Shown here one piece after another: positions 35,144-45,030 of a stretch of DNA of 64,000 nucleotides. The notes under the pieces are model-generated. The model searched no databases, was not told the DNA's origin, and saw only the letters and a list, made by a program, of their open reading frames with translations. Numbering within the stretch: position 1 is the stretch's first letter; the number at the start of each line of letters is the position of its first letter. The stretch is taken from contig LR746268.1 in assembly GCA_902729315.2 (NCBI GenBank), positions 4,891,501 through 4,955,500 of the forward strand, in the 5' to 3' direction. The translations under genes were made by a program, and so were the position numbers. Source of the DNA: Spirodela intermedia (lineage: Eukaryota > Streptophyta > Magnoliopsida > Alismatales > Araceae).

Positions 35144-35449
35144 CTAGTTCGGCGGGCTATTGGGCCTCATCGAGAGCTGGACGGGCACCGGCCGGCCGGT
35201 GCCCGTGCCGCCGCAGCTGCTGCACGCCATCCTTCCCGATCCCGCGCAGGTCCGGCAGCCCACGTCGCCGTCCGACCAGCGGGAGCACATGCAGGCGACG
35301 CGCCCCGTGCCGTTGCACTTCGGGCACCTCGGCCACCCCCCGCCGCCGCCGGCCATCGGCTTGCCGTCCATGGCCGTCTTCACCAGCATGACGCCCGCCA
35401 GCACGCTGATCCCCGTGGCCAGCTGCGAGACGACCTCCAGAGGCCCCAT
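35144..35449 (-). CDS. small DnaJ-type cysteine-rich (zinc-finger) protein, single exon
   Basis: A 101-residue protein from one uninterrupted exon, starting MGPLEVVSQLATG. Residues 8-24 are hydrophobic (SQLATGISVLAGVMLVK) and could be a membrane anchor or targeting segment. A cysteine-rich module follows with CPKCNGTG (42-49), CMC (53-55), CRTCAGSG (65-72) and CSSCGGTG (76-83). These are CxxCxGxG-type zinc ligands of the DnaJ/HSP40 cysteine-rich domain, without J domain or substrate-binding domain. Proteins of this layout (BSD2-like) often act as plastid assembly chaperones, but this one could have another location. It is closely similar to a small conserved plant family annotated only as a DnaJ/Hsp40 cysteine-rich superfamily protein. 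Its specific client is unknown. Confidence 0.88.
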   Translation of the reverse strand: MGPLEVVSQLATGISVLAGVMLVKTAMDGKPMAGGGGGWPRCPKCNGTGRVACMCSRWSDGDVGCRTCAGSGRMACSSCGGTGTGRPVPVQLSMRPNSPPN

Positions 35450-37315
35450 CTCCTCCTCTTTCCCGCGGCTCTTTGAGAATCCGGTTGGTAGGGAAGGAAG
35501 GAGGATTCAACCGGAACTCGGAAGGTTTATCACACCAGCCGTGGAGGAGGAGCGATAACGGGGCCTTCAGAGGCCGAGATATTAACGGCGGGAGAGCGGC
35601 TCTGGGTCACATGTCGAGAAGGAGGCGTGCTCGATCGGGCCTGGTCAGCCGTATCAGTTTCGTGGCGGAATCAGCGACATTCGAGAGAGGAGGCCGGGGT
35701 TTGGAGCCTAGCGAAAGGGTGGGGGGGGGGGGGGGTTCCGTGTGGAGCTTCTTCTCCACCCGTGGCTCCTTCCTCTCGGTTGTCTTGTGGCCTTACGGGC
35801 TGTGTGGCGGCGGCAGCCCTGGGGAGACCGCGAGGTCAGATTTTTTTTTTCTCCCCCCCCTTCCACGGTCCGGCGACCGACATGTTAAGAGCCACGAGGA
35901 AAAACTAGACGGACGAATCGCAGGAAAGCTGGACCGCGGAACTGGTCCTTGCCGACCGAGTTCCTCTCCCCCAACGCAGTGGAACCGGTCGGATCTGGAC
36001 CGTGTGATGACTGCGAGAAAAGGGTTGACGGGATCACTGTCAGTCTTCACGGTTTATATATAAAAATAGCCTCTTTTCTGCGTGTTTCATGTTCTATATC
36101 TTTAAAAAGTAATCTTTATTTTATTTTACTGGTCTGCCGGTGGATGTATAAAGATGTACGGCCCTCTTTTACTGGTTTGGGTGAAAGTTGCCTGTGGACC
36201 AGCTAGGGATGCCTTGTTTGGGCTTGGGTTCAGGGCATACTGGAAGGCCCAAGAGGTACTCTGACTATATATACCGATCATAGGTGTTACAGACCTCCAA
36301 AACTAGCTCGAATCGTTGGGTCTTCCTGTCAATTTCAACCATGGCAGAGCGACCGGCTGAGGAGGGTAGCTCCCCCGTGGCGTGTTATACACGGACTTCC
36401 TTCACGTTGAAGGGTAGCAAGGCGGAATTTAGGATGCGGATCGAGTGGATCGAACCGATGCAGCCAAGTTGGAACCACCTGAGATCTATGCATGCTCCGT
36501 GCTCTTATCATTACGAACTCCGTCGTCGGAAACTTTAGGGTTTGGGATTGACTCCTGGCAAGAGGAGGACATAGAGAAGTGCAGTTCTTGCCGGGCACCG
36601 CATCACGTCTGTGCGGTCTTCAGATATCTCTTCTGGGTCGTCTCTTCTTCTAGCTCGACGGGAGGAAGAGGGAACAAGATGGCTCTCGCCCACAGCCACT
36701 GGGAGGGTTCCAGAGCTTTTCCAAAGGGAGGCGCGTGGGCAGTGGGTCGACTCTCCGCCTTCGTCAGGGGGATCACGCTGGACCAGACATAGTCCACTCT
36801 GCCCCCCGCATTGCACTACTGCAACTCCCATGGCGCAGTGGGGGGACGCCCCTCACTGCAAATGGTGGGTTCCCCACTGCTCCGCAGAGAAAGGCCTTGA
36901 CCAGGGAGAGGGAGGTGGCCATGTGGGAGATAAAGCCCTCTGGCTGCTGGAAAGGAAGGGCAACCAGCTCAAGATTCTCTCCCTCATGGACGAGGGGCAA
37001 CGAGATTGGCGGCGGTTTGTCTCACGGTCGCCGCCGCCATCCTGGACGGACATTGTTGAGAGGCCAGGCTTCCGACATTCTTCGTGCTTCTGGTCATCGC
37101 AGACGCCTCATCGTGCCTCTCATTTCTAATGCTCCCCGCCACTTTCAGCTATCTTGATGTTCTTAACCATTGAAACACGAATCAATAAACCCAGACGTTT
37201 AATCCCACAGACTTGATATGAATTAACAGTATATATGGGTAAGTAAACTAGATTAAATTCTTTTCGACCCCCCGCGCTCTAAAAAAAAAAAAAAAAAAAC
37301 CGAAACATGGTGAAT

Positions 37316-37487
37316 GGCCTCCATTTGCAGAACTTGGGTCAATGTCGCTGTGGCTGGCGTGGTGTGCTGAGGCGGCGGTCAGCATCATGTCGCCTGGCTC
37401 CAACTCTGTCACCTTTGGAAGCGTCAAGTTAGACTACCGAAAGCCGCTCCAGCGAAAGGCCCTCCATTTGTAGAACTTGGGTCAATG
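37316..37487 (+). repeat. imperfect 29-bp direct repeat, 143 bp apart
   Basis: The segments GGCC(C)TCCATTTG-C/T-AGAACTTGGGTCAATG at 37316-37344 and 37459-37487 differ by one inserted C and one C/T substitution. A 19-base A run sits just upstream (37281-37299). Confidence 0.8.
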
Positions 37488-38083
37488 GCCAAGGCGAGGG
37501 AGAACACCTGGAAGGCAGGAGAAGGGCCGTGAAGGCCTGCCATATGCTCTGTGAGCGTTTCCGTCTCCCTCTCTCCCATTCCCGCGCGCTGACCAGTTGT
37601 GCATCCTCTCTCTCGTCAGGCTTCCATTCTTCCCTCCCATACTACATATCAGTGTGTCCCCTTCCCCGGAGGCGTAGGCCGCCACTTTGGAGAGAGTCGG
37701 TTTCAGCCATCACACGAAGGGACAGCTCTGCCGTGCCATTTGGGCCGCCAAAGGCGGCAGTCAACGTAAACGTGGGTTACCTCTCTCACGAAACCATTTT
37801 TCAATGTTGAAGTCATGGAAAAATTGTCAACCGGATATAAAGAAATGGACTATTAGTAAACACGGATGATTAAGCGGTCCATAATTCTTCGAATCCTACG
37901 TAGTATACTGATTCGTAAGGTGTCAAGGAACCAGGTTAGGCCCGGGTCTTGCTCAACCAGCCCGAGATCAATAAGCTTTCACAAGACCCGGATAGGGACT
38001 GGAGAAAAATAGACTTCAGACGAGGGACCTATCGATCCTAGACTTGGCTTTAGTAGGCCCGGCCAGGTCTTCGCGGGCACTTT

Positions 38084-38086
<3 letters not shown>

Positions 38087-38144
<58 letters not shown>
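38087..38144. repeat. (GA)n microsatellite, ~58 bp
   Basis: An uninterrupted GA tract in intergenic DNA. Confidence 0.95.
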
Positions 38145-38149
<5 letters not shown>

Positions 38150-39793
38150 GACGCAATGTGGGTAGGAGAAACACGATCCAGCCTTCCTGGTCTAACCTAT
38201 CAAAACCCAGACATGAACTCTCCAATGAGCTTCCAACAGCGGTTTTTTACGTTATAATAAAACAGGTTTCGTCTATTTGCAGGGTTACTCGTAAATCTAT
38301 AACCCTTTTCCATCGTAGCTAAGGAAGAACTAGAGGTACCACGGAAGAGTATCACATTACCGCATGAGAAGAGTCGTGGAAATGGTACAAGTACTCCCCT
38401 CCGATCTAAGTACACATTTTCCATGAGAAAAAAAGTAAGAGATCGGTTGCACCGAATATTCAGATATCTCTAGGTTAGTATGTTTCTTTAAATGGTTATC
38501 AAAAGAAAAACATTAGAATCAGCAAGACTTTTCCATGGCTCCCCGGACGTCCATCAATGATTGATTTTCGCCATTATTGCCGGAATCTGTCTAGACTGCG
38601 TGTTCTTGGGTTCGGTTTGAAGGCAGCAAACATGTTCATTCTTAAACTCCACCCTGAGCGAGTTGTATTCACATTTATCATTGAGGAGAGCTGTCGGTCA
38701 GCGAGTTCGGTGAGGTTTTGATTCAGTCCTCTGATCTCTATCGATCATGGGGGGAAGGGAGGGAGAGAGAAGACAGAGCACCCAACAGGAGCAAGCTTCT
38801 CCAGTGAAGAACATCAAAATCATTCATGATCTCGTTCTTTAGGAACTTCTGAAATAAACACCACTATCATCAGTACTTTGGTATGCACATTAAAAAATCC
38901 TGAAGTTCATCAAACGGAGTATCAACGTCCGCGCCAGATTAGGATCGAGTCATTTCATGCCTAACTCGAGTCTGGGAATCTTCCGCACCAAACCGACTAA
39001 ATTTTGGACCTGTCCGGCATAGAGATTAGGCCCATATGAACCGTTCTAATCTGTTCCGAGATTTAATTCAACAATTAAATCCAGAAAAAAAAGTCACCCT
39101 TCTCATAACTTAATTGAACAATTGCTACCCTTTAATTAAATAATTCAGCTATGAATTATTACCAAAGAGAAACAAAATAAAGCACGACTCTGGAGCTGTA
39201 ACCGGTAAGGAACATGAACGAAGCTACTCATTGGGAGGTCGACGTTCCCACGGATCCCCAACGATTCCGTCAGCTTTGTCAACGTGAATCTTAATCAACG
39301 TCACATTCATGCTTTCCCGAGAGCAACCGGCGCTCGTCCCTCCCTCCCCCTAACATATTATGCGTCCAATCTGGTCATTCCTCGTGAATTAATACGACTT
39401 AGAGATCCTTATCATCTTGGATCGACGGGTTCTGCTGGGTCGAGGAGGAGGTTAATGCATGGAAACTATTATAAAATTTGGAAGTAGAGCTGGAGAAGAA
39501 AGGGAAAGTCCGGCCTTGGATCAGACATGGTGGCCTCCCTTCCGCCGTCTTGTTCCTTTGCCAGCCCAAACCAGGGCAAAGGGAACTGGATAGCCACTAA
39601 AGCCAGCGAGAAAAGGCGCTACTCATGTGTTTCTCCTTTTCCAAGCTCAAATGCCCACGTTATTTGTATATGCATGCACCCCCATGGGCACTACGGTAAC
39701 TCCATTACCGGATGGCGCAGTACATAGCGGGAGCCGCCGTCTCCCATCACCACCAGTCACCAGCAACCTCTCCTCTCTGTCCACTTCTAAGAG

Positions 39794-40237
39794 ATGGCAA
39801 TGGAAGGGGGAGACTGCGAAAGAGAGCTACAGCTACTCCCTATGCACTCCATTTGCGTGCCCCCTTGGGCTCCCGCCTCTAAGGAGGCGCCGCCGGACCC
39901 GGCCGACCACCTCGACCTCAGCCTGTCCATCGGCGTCGTGCCGGTGCCGAAGCCACGCGCAGGGAGCGGGAGGACCATCCAGGCGTTGAAGTTGCACGCG
40001 GCCAAGCAGATCCGGCTGGCGGCGGCCGAGAAGGCCTACGCCGAGCGGGTGCGGGAGCTAACCAGGAGAGAGATGGAGATGGCCGAGAAGGAGTTCGCGC
40101 GGGCAAGGTTGCTGTGGGAGAGGGCCCGGGAAGAGGTGGACAAGGTGGAGAAGATGAAGGAGATGGCTACGCGAATGGTTGGCTCTACGTGTACGGAGGT
40201 TACTTGCCAGGCTTGCCGGCAAAGGTTTAGGCCATGA
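39794..40237 (+). CDS. short IDD/SGR5 C-terminus-like coiled-coil protein without zinc fingers
   Basis: A single-exon protein of 147 residues. It has an LxLxL (EAR-like) motif, LDLSLSIG at 40-47. A long charged helix predicted to be coiled coil spans about 62-128 (AAKQIRLAAAEKAYAERVREL, EMEMAEKEFARARLLWERAREE). The end STCTEVTCQACRQRFRP carries a CxxC pair (138 and 141). The helix and CQACxQxF-type end match what I remember of the C-terminal part of SHOOT GRAVITROPISM5-type INDETERMINATE-DOMAIN transcription factors. The N-terminal C2H2/C2HC fingers are absent, and 300 bases upstream show none. It may act by dimerising with IDD proteins or recruiting a TOPLESS-type corepressor; both are inference. 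The ATG at 39794 was used; the one at 39800 is equally possible. Confidence 0.75.
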   Translation: MAMEGGDCERELQLLPMHSICVPPWAPASKEAPPDPADHLDLSLSIGVVPVPKPRAGSGRTIQALKLHAAKQIRLAAAEKAYAERVRELTRREMEMAEKEFARARLLWERAREEVDKVEKMKEMATRMVGSTCTEVTCQACRQRFRP

Positions 40238-40489
40238 GATCCCCCTTCCCCATCAACTCCCCACCCCTCCATCCCCACCTAAGCCATGTTCATAGAAGAA
40301 AGGCCATCTCCGTTGGATGCTCTCTACCGGGGGCTTTTGTTCTACCCTCCTGATTTAATTTTCTGATGGACTGGGAAATATAGAAGATGTGAAACAGCGA
40401 ATTTTGAGACGCCCAAGTCCAGCGATAGAAGGAGAGAGCTTTTCAGTGCAACATCCCTGACCACATGCATGCGAAACTTCAAAGTGCCT

Positions 40490-40491
<2 letters not shown>

Positions 40492-40533
<42 letters not shown>
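40492..40533. repeat. (CT)n microsatellite, ~42 bp
   Basis: A CT tract about 255 bases downstream of the IDD-like stop codon, possibly within its 3' UTR. Confidence 0.95.
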
Positions 40534-40538
<5 letters not shown>

Positions 40539-41787
40539 GATTCATCTATCCCTCACTCCATTTTCAACGACGGGGTGTTGAATCATTCGAAAATAATTAT
40601 ATCGGAGAGATCATGCCTACCACTTCCATTCTCATAGAAACGTAGAGTTGGTATTTTACATAGTTCGGATTATCTTGCCAGGTCTCAGCGAAAGATGAGA
40701 GTAACCCGATTTTATGAATCTGGAAGAATCTGTACATCATAGCGAACAAGAAGCTACTAGAGATCTGCCTCGCTGTTCAATCAAAAAGTTCGAAAAATAG
40801 ACAAAAATATAGACGAAGATCTGCCGGAAAATGTAGGTGCCCCACCCCACAAGACTCTCTGTGTCCTAGTAAAACCTCAAGCAACTATTGGAAGTAGCAT
40901 TTATAGTCATCATTCATCATCTCTCTGCAAAAAGTATAGATGCAGAAATGCTAGGCCTATAGGGGAACAAGTGCAGCAGTAGTCTCCATAAAAGCCTCGG
41001 AGTTCGAATTTCTTAATACTTTCAGTATGATCTCCGGATTATATTGAACTGGCAGAAGCAGTTTCTTCCAGGGGCGTTCAAGAAGCTGGAGAAGGAATAA
41101 TGCAGAGGCAGGCAGCAAGACAAGGAAGAGAAGGTGGAGAAGATAGAAAGGGGAAAAGAATAGAGGAACAACATCCCATTCCCCAGAACTTATAGACCTA
41201 GAAAACCAACATGCGCCGAGAAAAGAACTCGAAATTAGAAAGAGGGCTGGGTTCACGTTGTCCTTGATCTTGCGTTGACGCAACAGCAAGGGTTATGTCT
41301 AAGGATTGATCTCATTAAGGGAAGTCGTCGAATTTGGCAATTAATTATTAGTCGTAAAGACTAATGGCTCTCATCAACCCGCCCTTTCACCGTCATATAT
41401 ATTCATCATTGATCATCCCCATCCAAAACACTCCCCCGGCCCATCGGGCTAATACAACCCATTGCGGTGATCATCTTTATAAACCATGAGGACTAAATGT
41501 AGCTGCATCAGCTTCCGACGAAATGCCTTTCTCTAGTTCTCTATATTTAAGTCAACGAGGGGAAGATGATCTAATATTATGCTAATAATAATGTTCATCC
41601 AAAAGATAGCTCATGGGTCAGTTGGGGTTCTTCGATATATGATCATGGAAGCCACAGGTCTGTAAGTAGATACTAGAAATGAAACGTCATGCAAGAGTCG
41701 TCACAGTTTAGACCTTGTAGCCTTGTCAATGAGAAAATGCATCGAACAATCAATCGTAATATTTTTAGGTCAATGGAAGTATGCCTC

Positions 41788-41789
<2 letters not shown>

Positions 41790-41873
<84 letters not shown>
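41790..41873. repeat. (CT)n microsatellite, ~84 bp
   Basis: The longest perfect dinucleotide tract in the window apart from the GA array near 49.4 kb. Confidence 0.95.
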
Positions 41874-41877
<4 letters not shown>

Positions 41878-42315
41878 CTCAAGACTTATCCAATTCTGCT
41901 GCCTCATGAACTTTCCTGCTTCCCCAACTTCCTCCACTCACCATAGATAAAAAAAGTAGTTGGTCCTTCTATGATGGATCGCCAAGCCACAACCTCTCGA
42001 ATGGTATCACAAGATTTACAGTATTTCCGGAAAGGGGGGAAACCTTTACGCTAACGTGAAGAATCTCCTGGGCGTTATAGTACAGGGTGCAAACCTATAT
42101 AAAAGTGGAAACCTTTCGTTAATTAATTAACTTCACTTTCTTCATACTTCCCCTTTTCGTCGCCAATGATCGTCGTCGATCTACAAACAGAACACCCGAT
42201 CTTCGATTTCTCGAGCCAGTTCGTATATTTCGAATTCAAATTCCATTGATTTTTTCATGTTAGACCGAGTTTCACCGAACTCGCGGAAGATCAACAGGAT
42301 GAGAAGAGAGGATTA

Positions 42316-43080
42316 TTGACTCTTAAGGATAATACTTTTAAGCAGAGAATCCTCGAGAACGATGAATTCCTCGGGAGGAAGAAGACGGCGGCCGCTCCAA
42401 GAAGCGGTCTCCCTTTCCGCAGAACCCAGAAGAAGTCTAGTCGCCCGGGATCCCGAAATGCCATTGCTTCCCTTTTTAAGGAGACCAGGTACTTCCTCAT
42501 GGGAGAAGAATTTCCGCCTCTACCGCTTCCCCACAGTCCGATCCACACCATGGGCTACCACGTTCCCACCTTCTGCGGCAACACGTCGTGGGAGCCCGCA
42601 GGCATCTGCTCACCAACTCGTGGGCATGGCCTGTGCTGCCTTCCGTCGTCTTCCCGGCGGTGCAGATCGCCGCCATCCTTCCCGGATTCATCTTCCGATC
42701 CATCCGCTACAATCACGTTCCAATCACGTGCGCAGACCTCCGTGGGCAGCCTCGATAACGCCAGCGCCCACGAATGGGCATTCTAGAGGAGCAACGCTGA
42801 GATTTACGTTGACTTCCTCGAGTAAGACGGCCCTCCGACGTTGACGCCGGAGAAGGAGAGGTTGACGACGGAGTTCGAAGAAGAGGAAGCTACGGCGATC
42901 TAGTGAGATGATAATAGAGAGGCGACGGACGTCCTTGAGGGCGAACGCGTCAGGAGGGCTCTGCGAGACGCCATGACGGCGAGAGTCAGGAGAATGCTGT
43001 TGCGGAGATCGTGAACGTGAAGATCCAGATGAGGGAGATGGTCGACGCCACGAGGAAGAAGATGAGGAGAAGCTTTCTGT
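42316..43080 (+). pseudogene. possible decayed protein-coding gene, family unknown
   Basis: A 156-codon frame at 42316-42786 is followed by coding-like segments in shifting frames. One reads EIYVDFLE then, after a stop, LTPEKERLTTEFEEEEA; after further stops comes VLEGERVRRALRDAMTARV; then, in another frame, AEIVNVKIQMREMVDATRKK. Such charged, helix-like text broken by stops and a frameshift suggests a disabled gene. I cannot name the family, and high GC alone can produce long frames, so this stays tentative. Confidence 0.3.
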
Positions 43081-43854
43081 TAGAAACCATCTCCCTCCCT
43101 CTCACAACCCAATGCACAACGCTTCAGCTTGGGCTCCCTTGAGAGAGAAGGCAGGAGAGACGGAGGCCGTTCCGGCCACGCCACCGTTGACCGACGGGAC
43201 TGCCGGGGATCCCGGCCCACGGTACTCGGACGGGCTGTGGGACTACTCTCGAAGCCCGAGGGCGACCACGATGGGAGCCGTCGATCTTAGTCTATCCTTT
43301 TTATAGTATCTACTATTTTAAATTATAATGAAAACTCTCTCTCTCTCTCTGACCGTGGGGGGATAAGATATAAGTTCGGGTCCCAAGATGTCATTTTGGG
43401 CCTAGGCTTGACATCCTGGCTCATGGTAAAGCCCAAAATGGGTCCCATTGGCTGATTCCGGATAGATGATAGATAGCGAGAGAGAGAGAGAGAGAGACGG
43501 GCACGCGATGGCGCTCACTTGAAGCGAATACGGGCCTCGGTGGCCCCACTAGCGATATTGCCGCGAAGGACAAGTGTCCACGTCAGCACGTCAGTACCTA
43601 CCGCGGGTTATCACTGAGAAAATATCTGTGAGCGGGAGCATCTAAGCAGTCTTTGATATATCCATGACGTGATACATGACGTATATGCCGCTAAACTAGA
43701 CCGCAATCTGACACCGTTAGATGTCGTGATCGAACGGTCCATGGGCCCCCGCCCCTCAGTCTGCCGCCAGCGCCCAGTCGGCGGCATCTTGAAATCCCAA
43801 AAACCCTAACTTGCGACTAATTCCACTCCCGGCCGGTCCCGGCCGGTCCACTCA

Positions 43855-43890
43855 GAGAGAGAGAGAGAGAGAACGAGAGAGAGAGAGAGA
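43855..43890. repeat. interrupted (GA)n tract
   Basis: GA repeat with one AACGA interruption at about 43872, roughly 200 bases downstream of the methyltransferase gene's stop. Confidence 0.85.
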
Positions 43891-44090
43891 GTGTTCCCAC
43901 TGCCGGAGGGTCTCCCCACGGGCATTCAGTCCGGATTAATCTCCATTAACGGCGGCCGGAGACCGAGTGAGGCGGGCGGTGGGTGGACTCTTTCTTCAAC
44001 CTCTCGCGGGGGCGGCGGCGAGATTTCGCCGGCGGGGTGGATGGTGGATCTGAAGTGCTAGCGAGAAAATTTGTGAAATGGGGAGGAGAA

Positions 44091-44960
44091 TTAGCAGAAG
44101 CTCTTGGTAGCTTCGGCACCTTCGTCCCTCACCGGCGGGATCCGGAAGTGCCATAGCCGACCCGTCCCGTCGACCAGGTTCTTCTTGCAGAGGAACTCCG
44201 TGGCGTAGGTCCTCTCCACCGGTCGGTTGACGTCGTGGAGGAAAACGTCGGTGAGGCCCTTCCCCTTCCGGTTGCGCGCCATCACCGCCGCCGAGTAGAT
44301 CGCCCCCATCCTTCCTGGGGCCTCGTTGAAGTAACCCTTGGGAGCGTCCACCATGACCAGATCCCACTCCGTCTCGTACACCTCCTGCGGCAGATCGGGC
44401 AGCGCGAGCCGGCACCGACGGTTCCCCTTCAGGAAGGTCTTCGGTGGGAGGCAACCCGGTTCAGATTTGTATGAGCGGAGGAGCTCGTTGGACTGCTGGA
44501 GCTGCGTGGGGTACTTGACGGTGTGCGCCCGGAGGAAGTGGGATTTGTCCCCCTTGAGCACGGTGTCCACCCACTTGGGATCCTCCTCCAGGAACAGCGT
44601 CTTCCCACCAGCGTTGAAGGCCGACCACATGAGCGAGTCGAAGCCCAGGCCGAAGACCAGGAAGTTGCAGGGGGCGCGCTCCCGCAGCACGGTGAGCGTG
44701 ATGTTGATCTCCGCCCACGACTGCTGCGGCGTTATACCCGACGTCGCGTAGTGGAGGATCGTCTCCGTCAGCTGCGCCCCCTTGACGGGGGCACCGCCGG
44801 CGGGGGCGGAGAAGCGTACGCCGGGGTTGTTGGCGGCGGAGAACGAGCACAGCAGAGCGCGGTCGCCGCTCCGCACGAAGCTGGAGATCGAGAGCCCTCC
44901 GATGACAAGCACCATGGCGGCGATGGCCACGTACCACGGCTTCCCAGCCAAAGCCCACAT
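44091..44960 (-). CDS. DUF579 arabinogalactan/glucuronic-acid O-methyltransferase (AGM-like, At1g27930/At1g67330 type)
   Basis: This is a Golgi type II membrane methyltransferase of the IRX15/GXM/AGM (DUF579) family. The AGM subgroup adds 4-O-methyl groups to glucuronic acid of arabinogalactan proteins. The single exon encodes 289 residues, the subgroup's usual length. A short N-terminus precedes one signal-anchor helix at about 9-29 (WYVAIAAMVLVIGGLSISSF). The catalytic part has NFLVFGLGFDSLMW (99-112), LFLEEDPKWVD, DLVMVDAPKGYF (200-211), PGRMGAIYSAAVMARNRKG and DVFLHDVNRPVERTYATEFL. It ends DEGAEATKSFC. The start is the ATG at 44960 because further upstream the frame only offers a TTG (45020), and a TATA box lies at 45030-45021. 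The EEDPKWVD and RAHTVKYPTQL segments place it nearer AGM than IRX15 or GXM; the acceptor remains inferred. Confidence 0.9.
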   Translation of the reverse strand: MWALAGKPWYVAIAAMVLVIGGLSISSFVRSGDRALLCSFSAANNPGVRFSAPAGGAPVKGAQLTETILHYATSGITPQQSWAEINITLTVLRERAPCNFLVFGLGFDSLMWSAFNAGGKTLFLEEDPKWVDTVLKGDKSHFLRAHTVKYPTQLQQSNELLRSYKSEPGCLPPKTFLKGNRRCRLALPDLPQEVYETEWDLVMVDAPKGYFNEAPGRMGAIYSAAVMARNRKGKGLTDVFLHDVNRPVERTYATEFLCKKNLVDGTGRLWHFRIPPVRDEGAEATKSFC

Positions 44961-45020
44961 CTTCACGGCTGCCGGCAAAGCGAGGAGAGGAAGATCCTTG
45001 TTCCTTCCGCGATGGGGCAA

Positions 45021-45030
45021 CTTATAAATA
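45021..45030 (-). promoter_or_regulatory. TATA box of the AGM-like methyltransferase
   Basis: The minus strand reads TATTTATAAG, about 61-70 bases upstream of the ATG at 44960. It is well placed for a short 5' UTR and supports that start codon. Confidence 0.55.

Larger units (their letters stand above)
35450..39793. other. intergenic, no recognisable gene
   Basis: The stretch holds a G homopolymer (35719-35735), an A homopolymer (37281-37299), a 29-bp imperfect direct repeat (37316-37344 and 37459-37487) and a long GA tract (38087-38144). The frames at 35473-36063 and 36611-37129 overlap others on both strands, carry no domain that I recognise and look like chance frames in GC-rich DNA. A TATAAAA at 39470-39476 lies about 320 bases upstream of the next gene. 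Confidence 0.5.
40238..44090. other. intergenic with microsatellites and a possible decayed gene
   Basis: CT tracts lie at 40492-40533 and 41790-41873. A minus-strand frame at 40957-41289 is rich in Leu and Phe and matches nothing I recognise. A possible pseudogene is at 42316-43080. Interrupted GA tracts at 43479-43497 and 43855-43890 lie 3' of the methyltransferase gene. Confidence 0.5.

Noticed and set aside
44961-45020. 20-residue N-terminal extension of the AGM-like protein
   Set aside because: The frame upstream of 44960 begins with TTG, not ATG, and most of this stretch lies between the inferred TATA box and the ATG.
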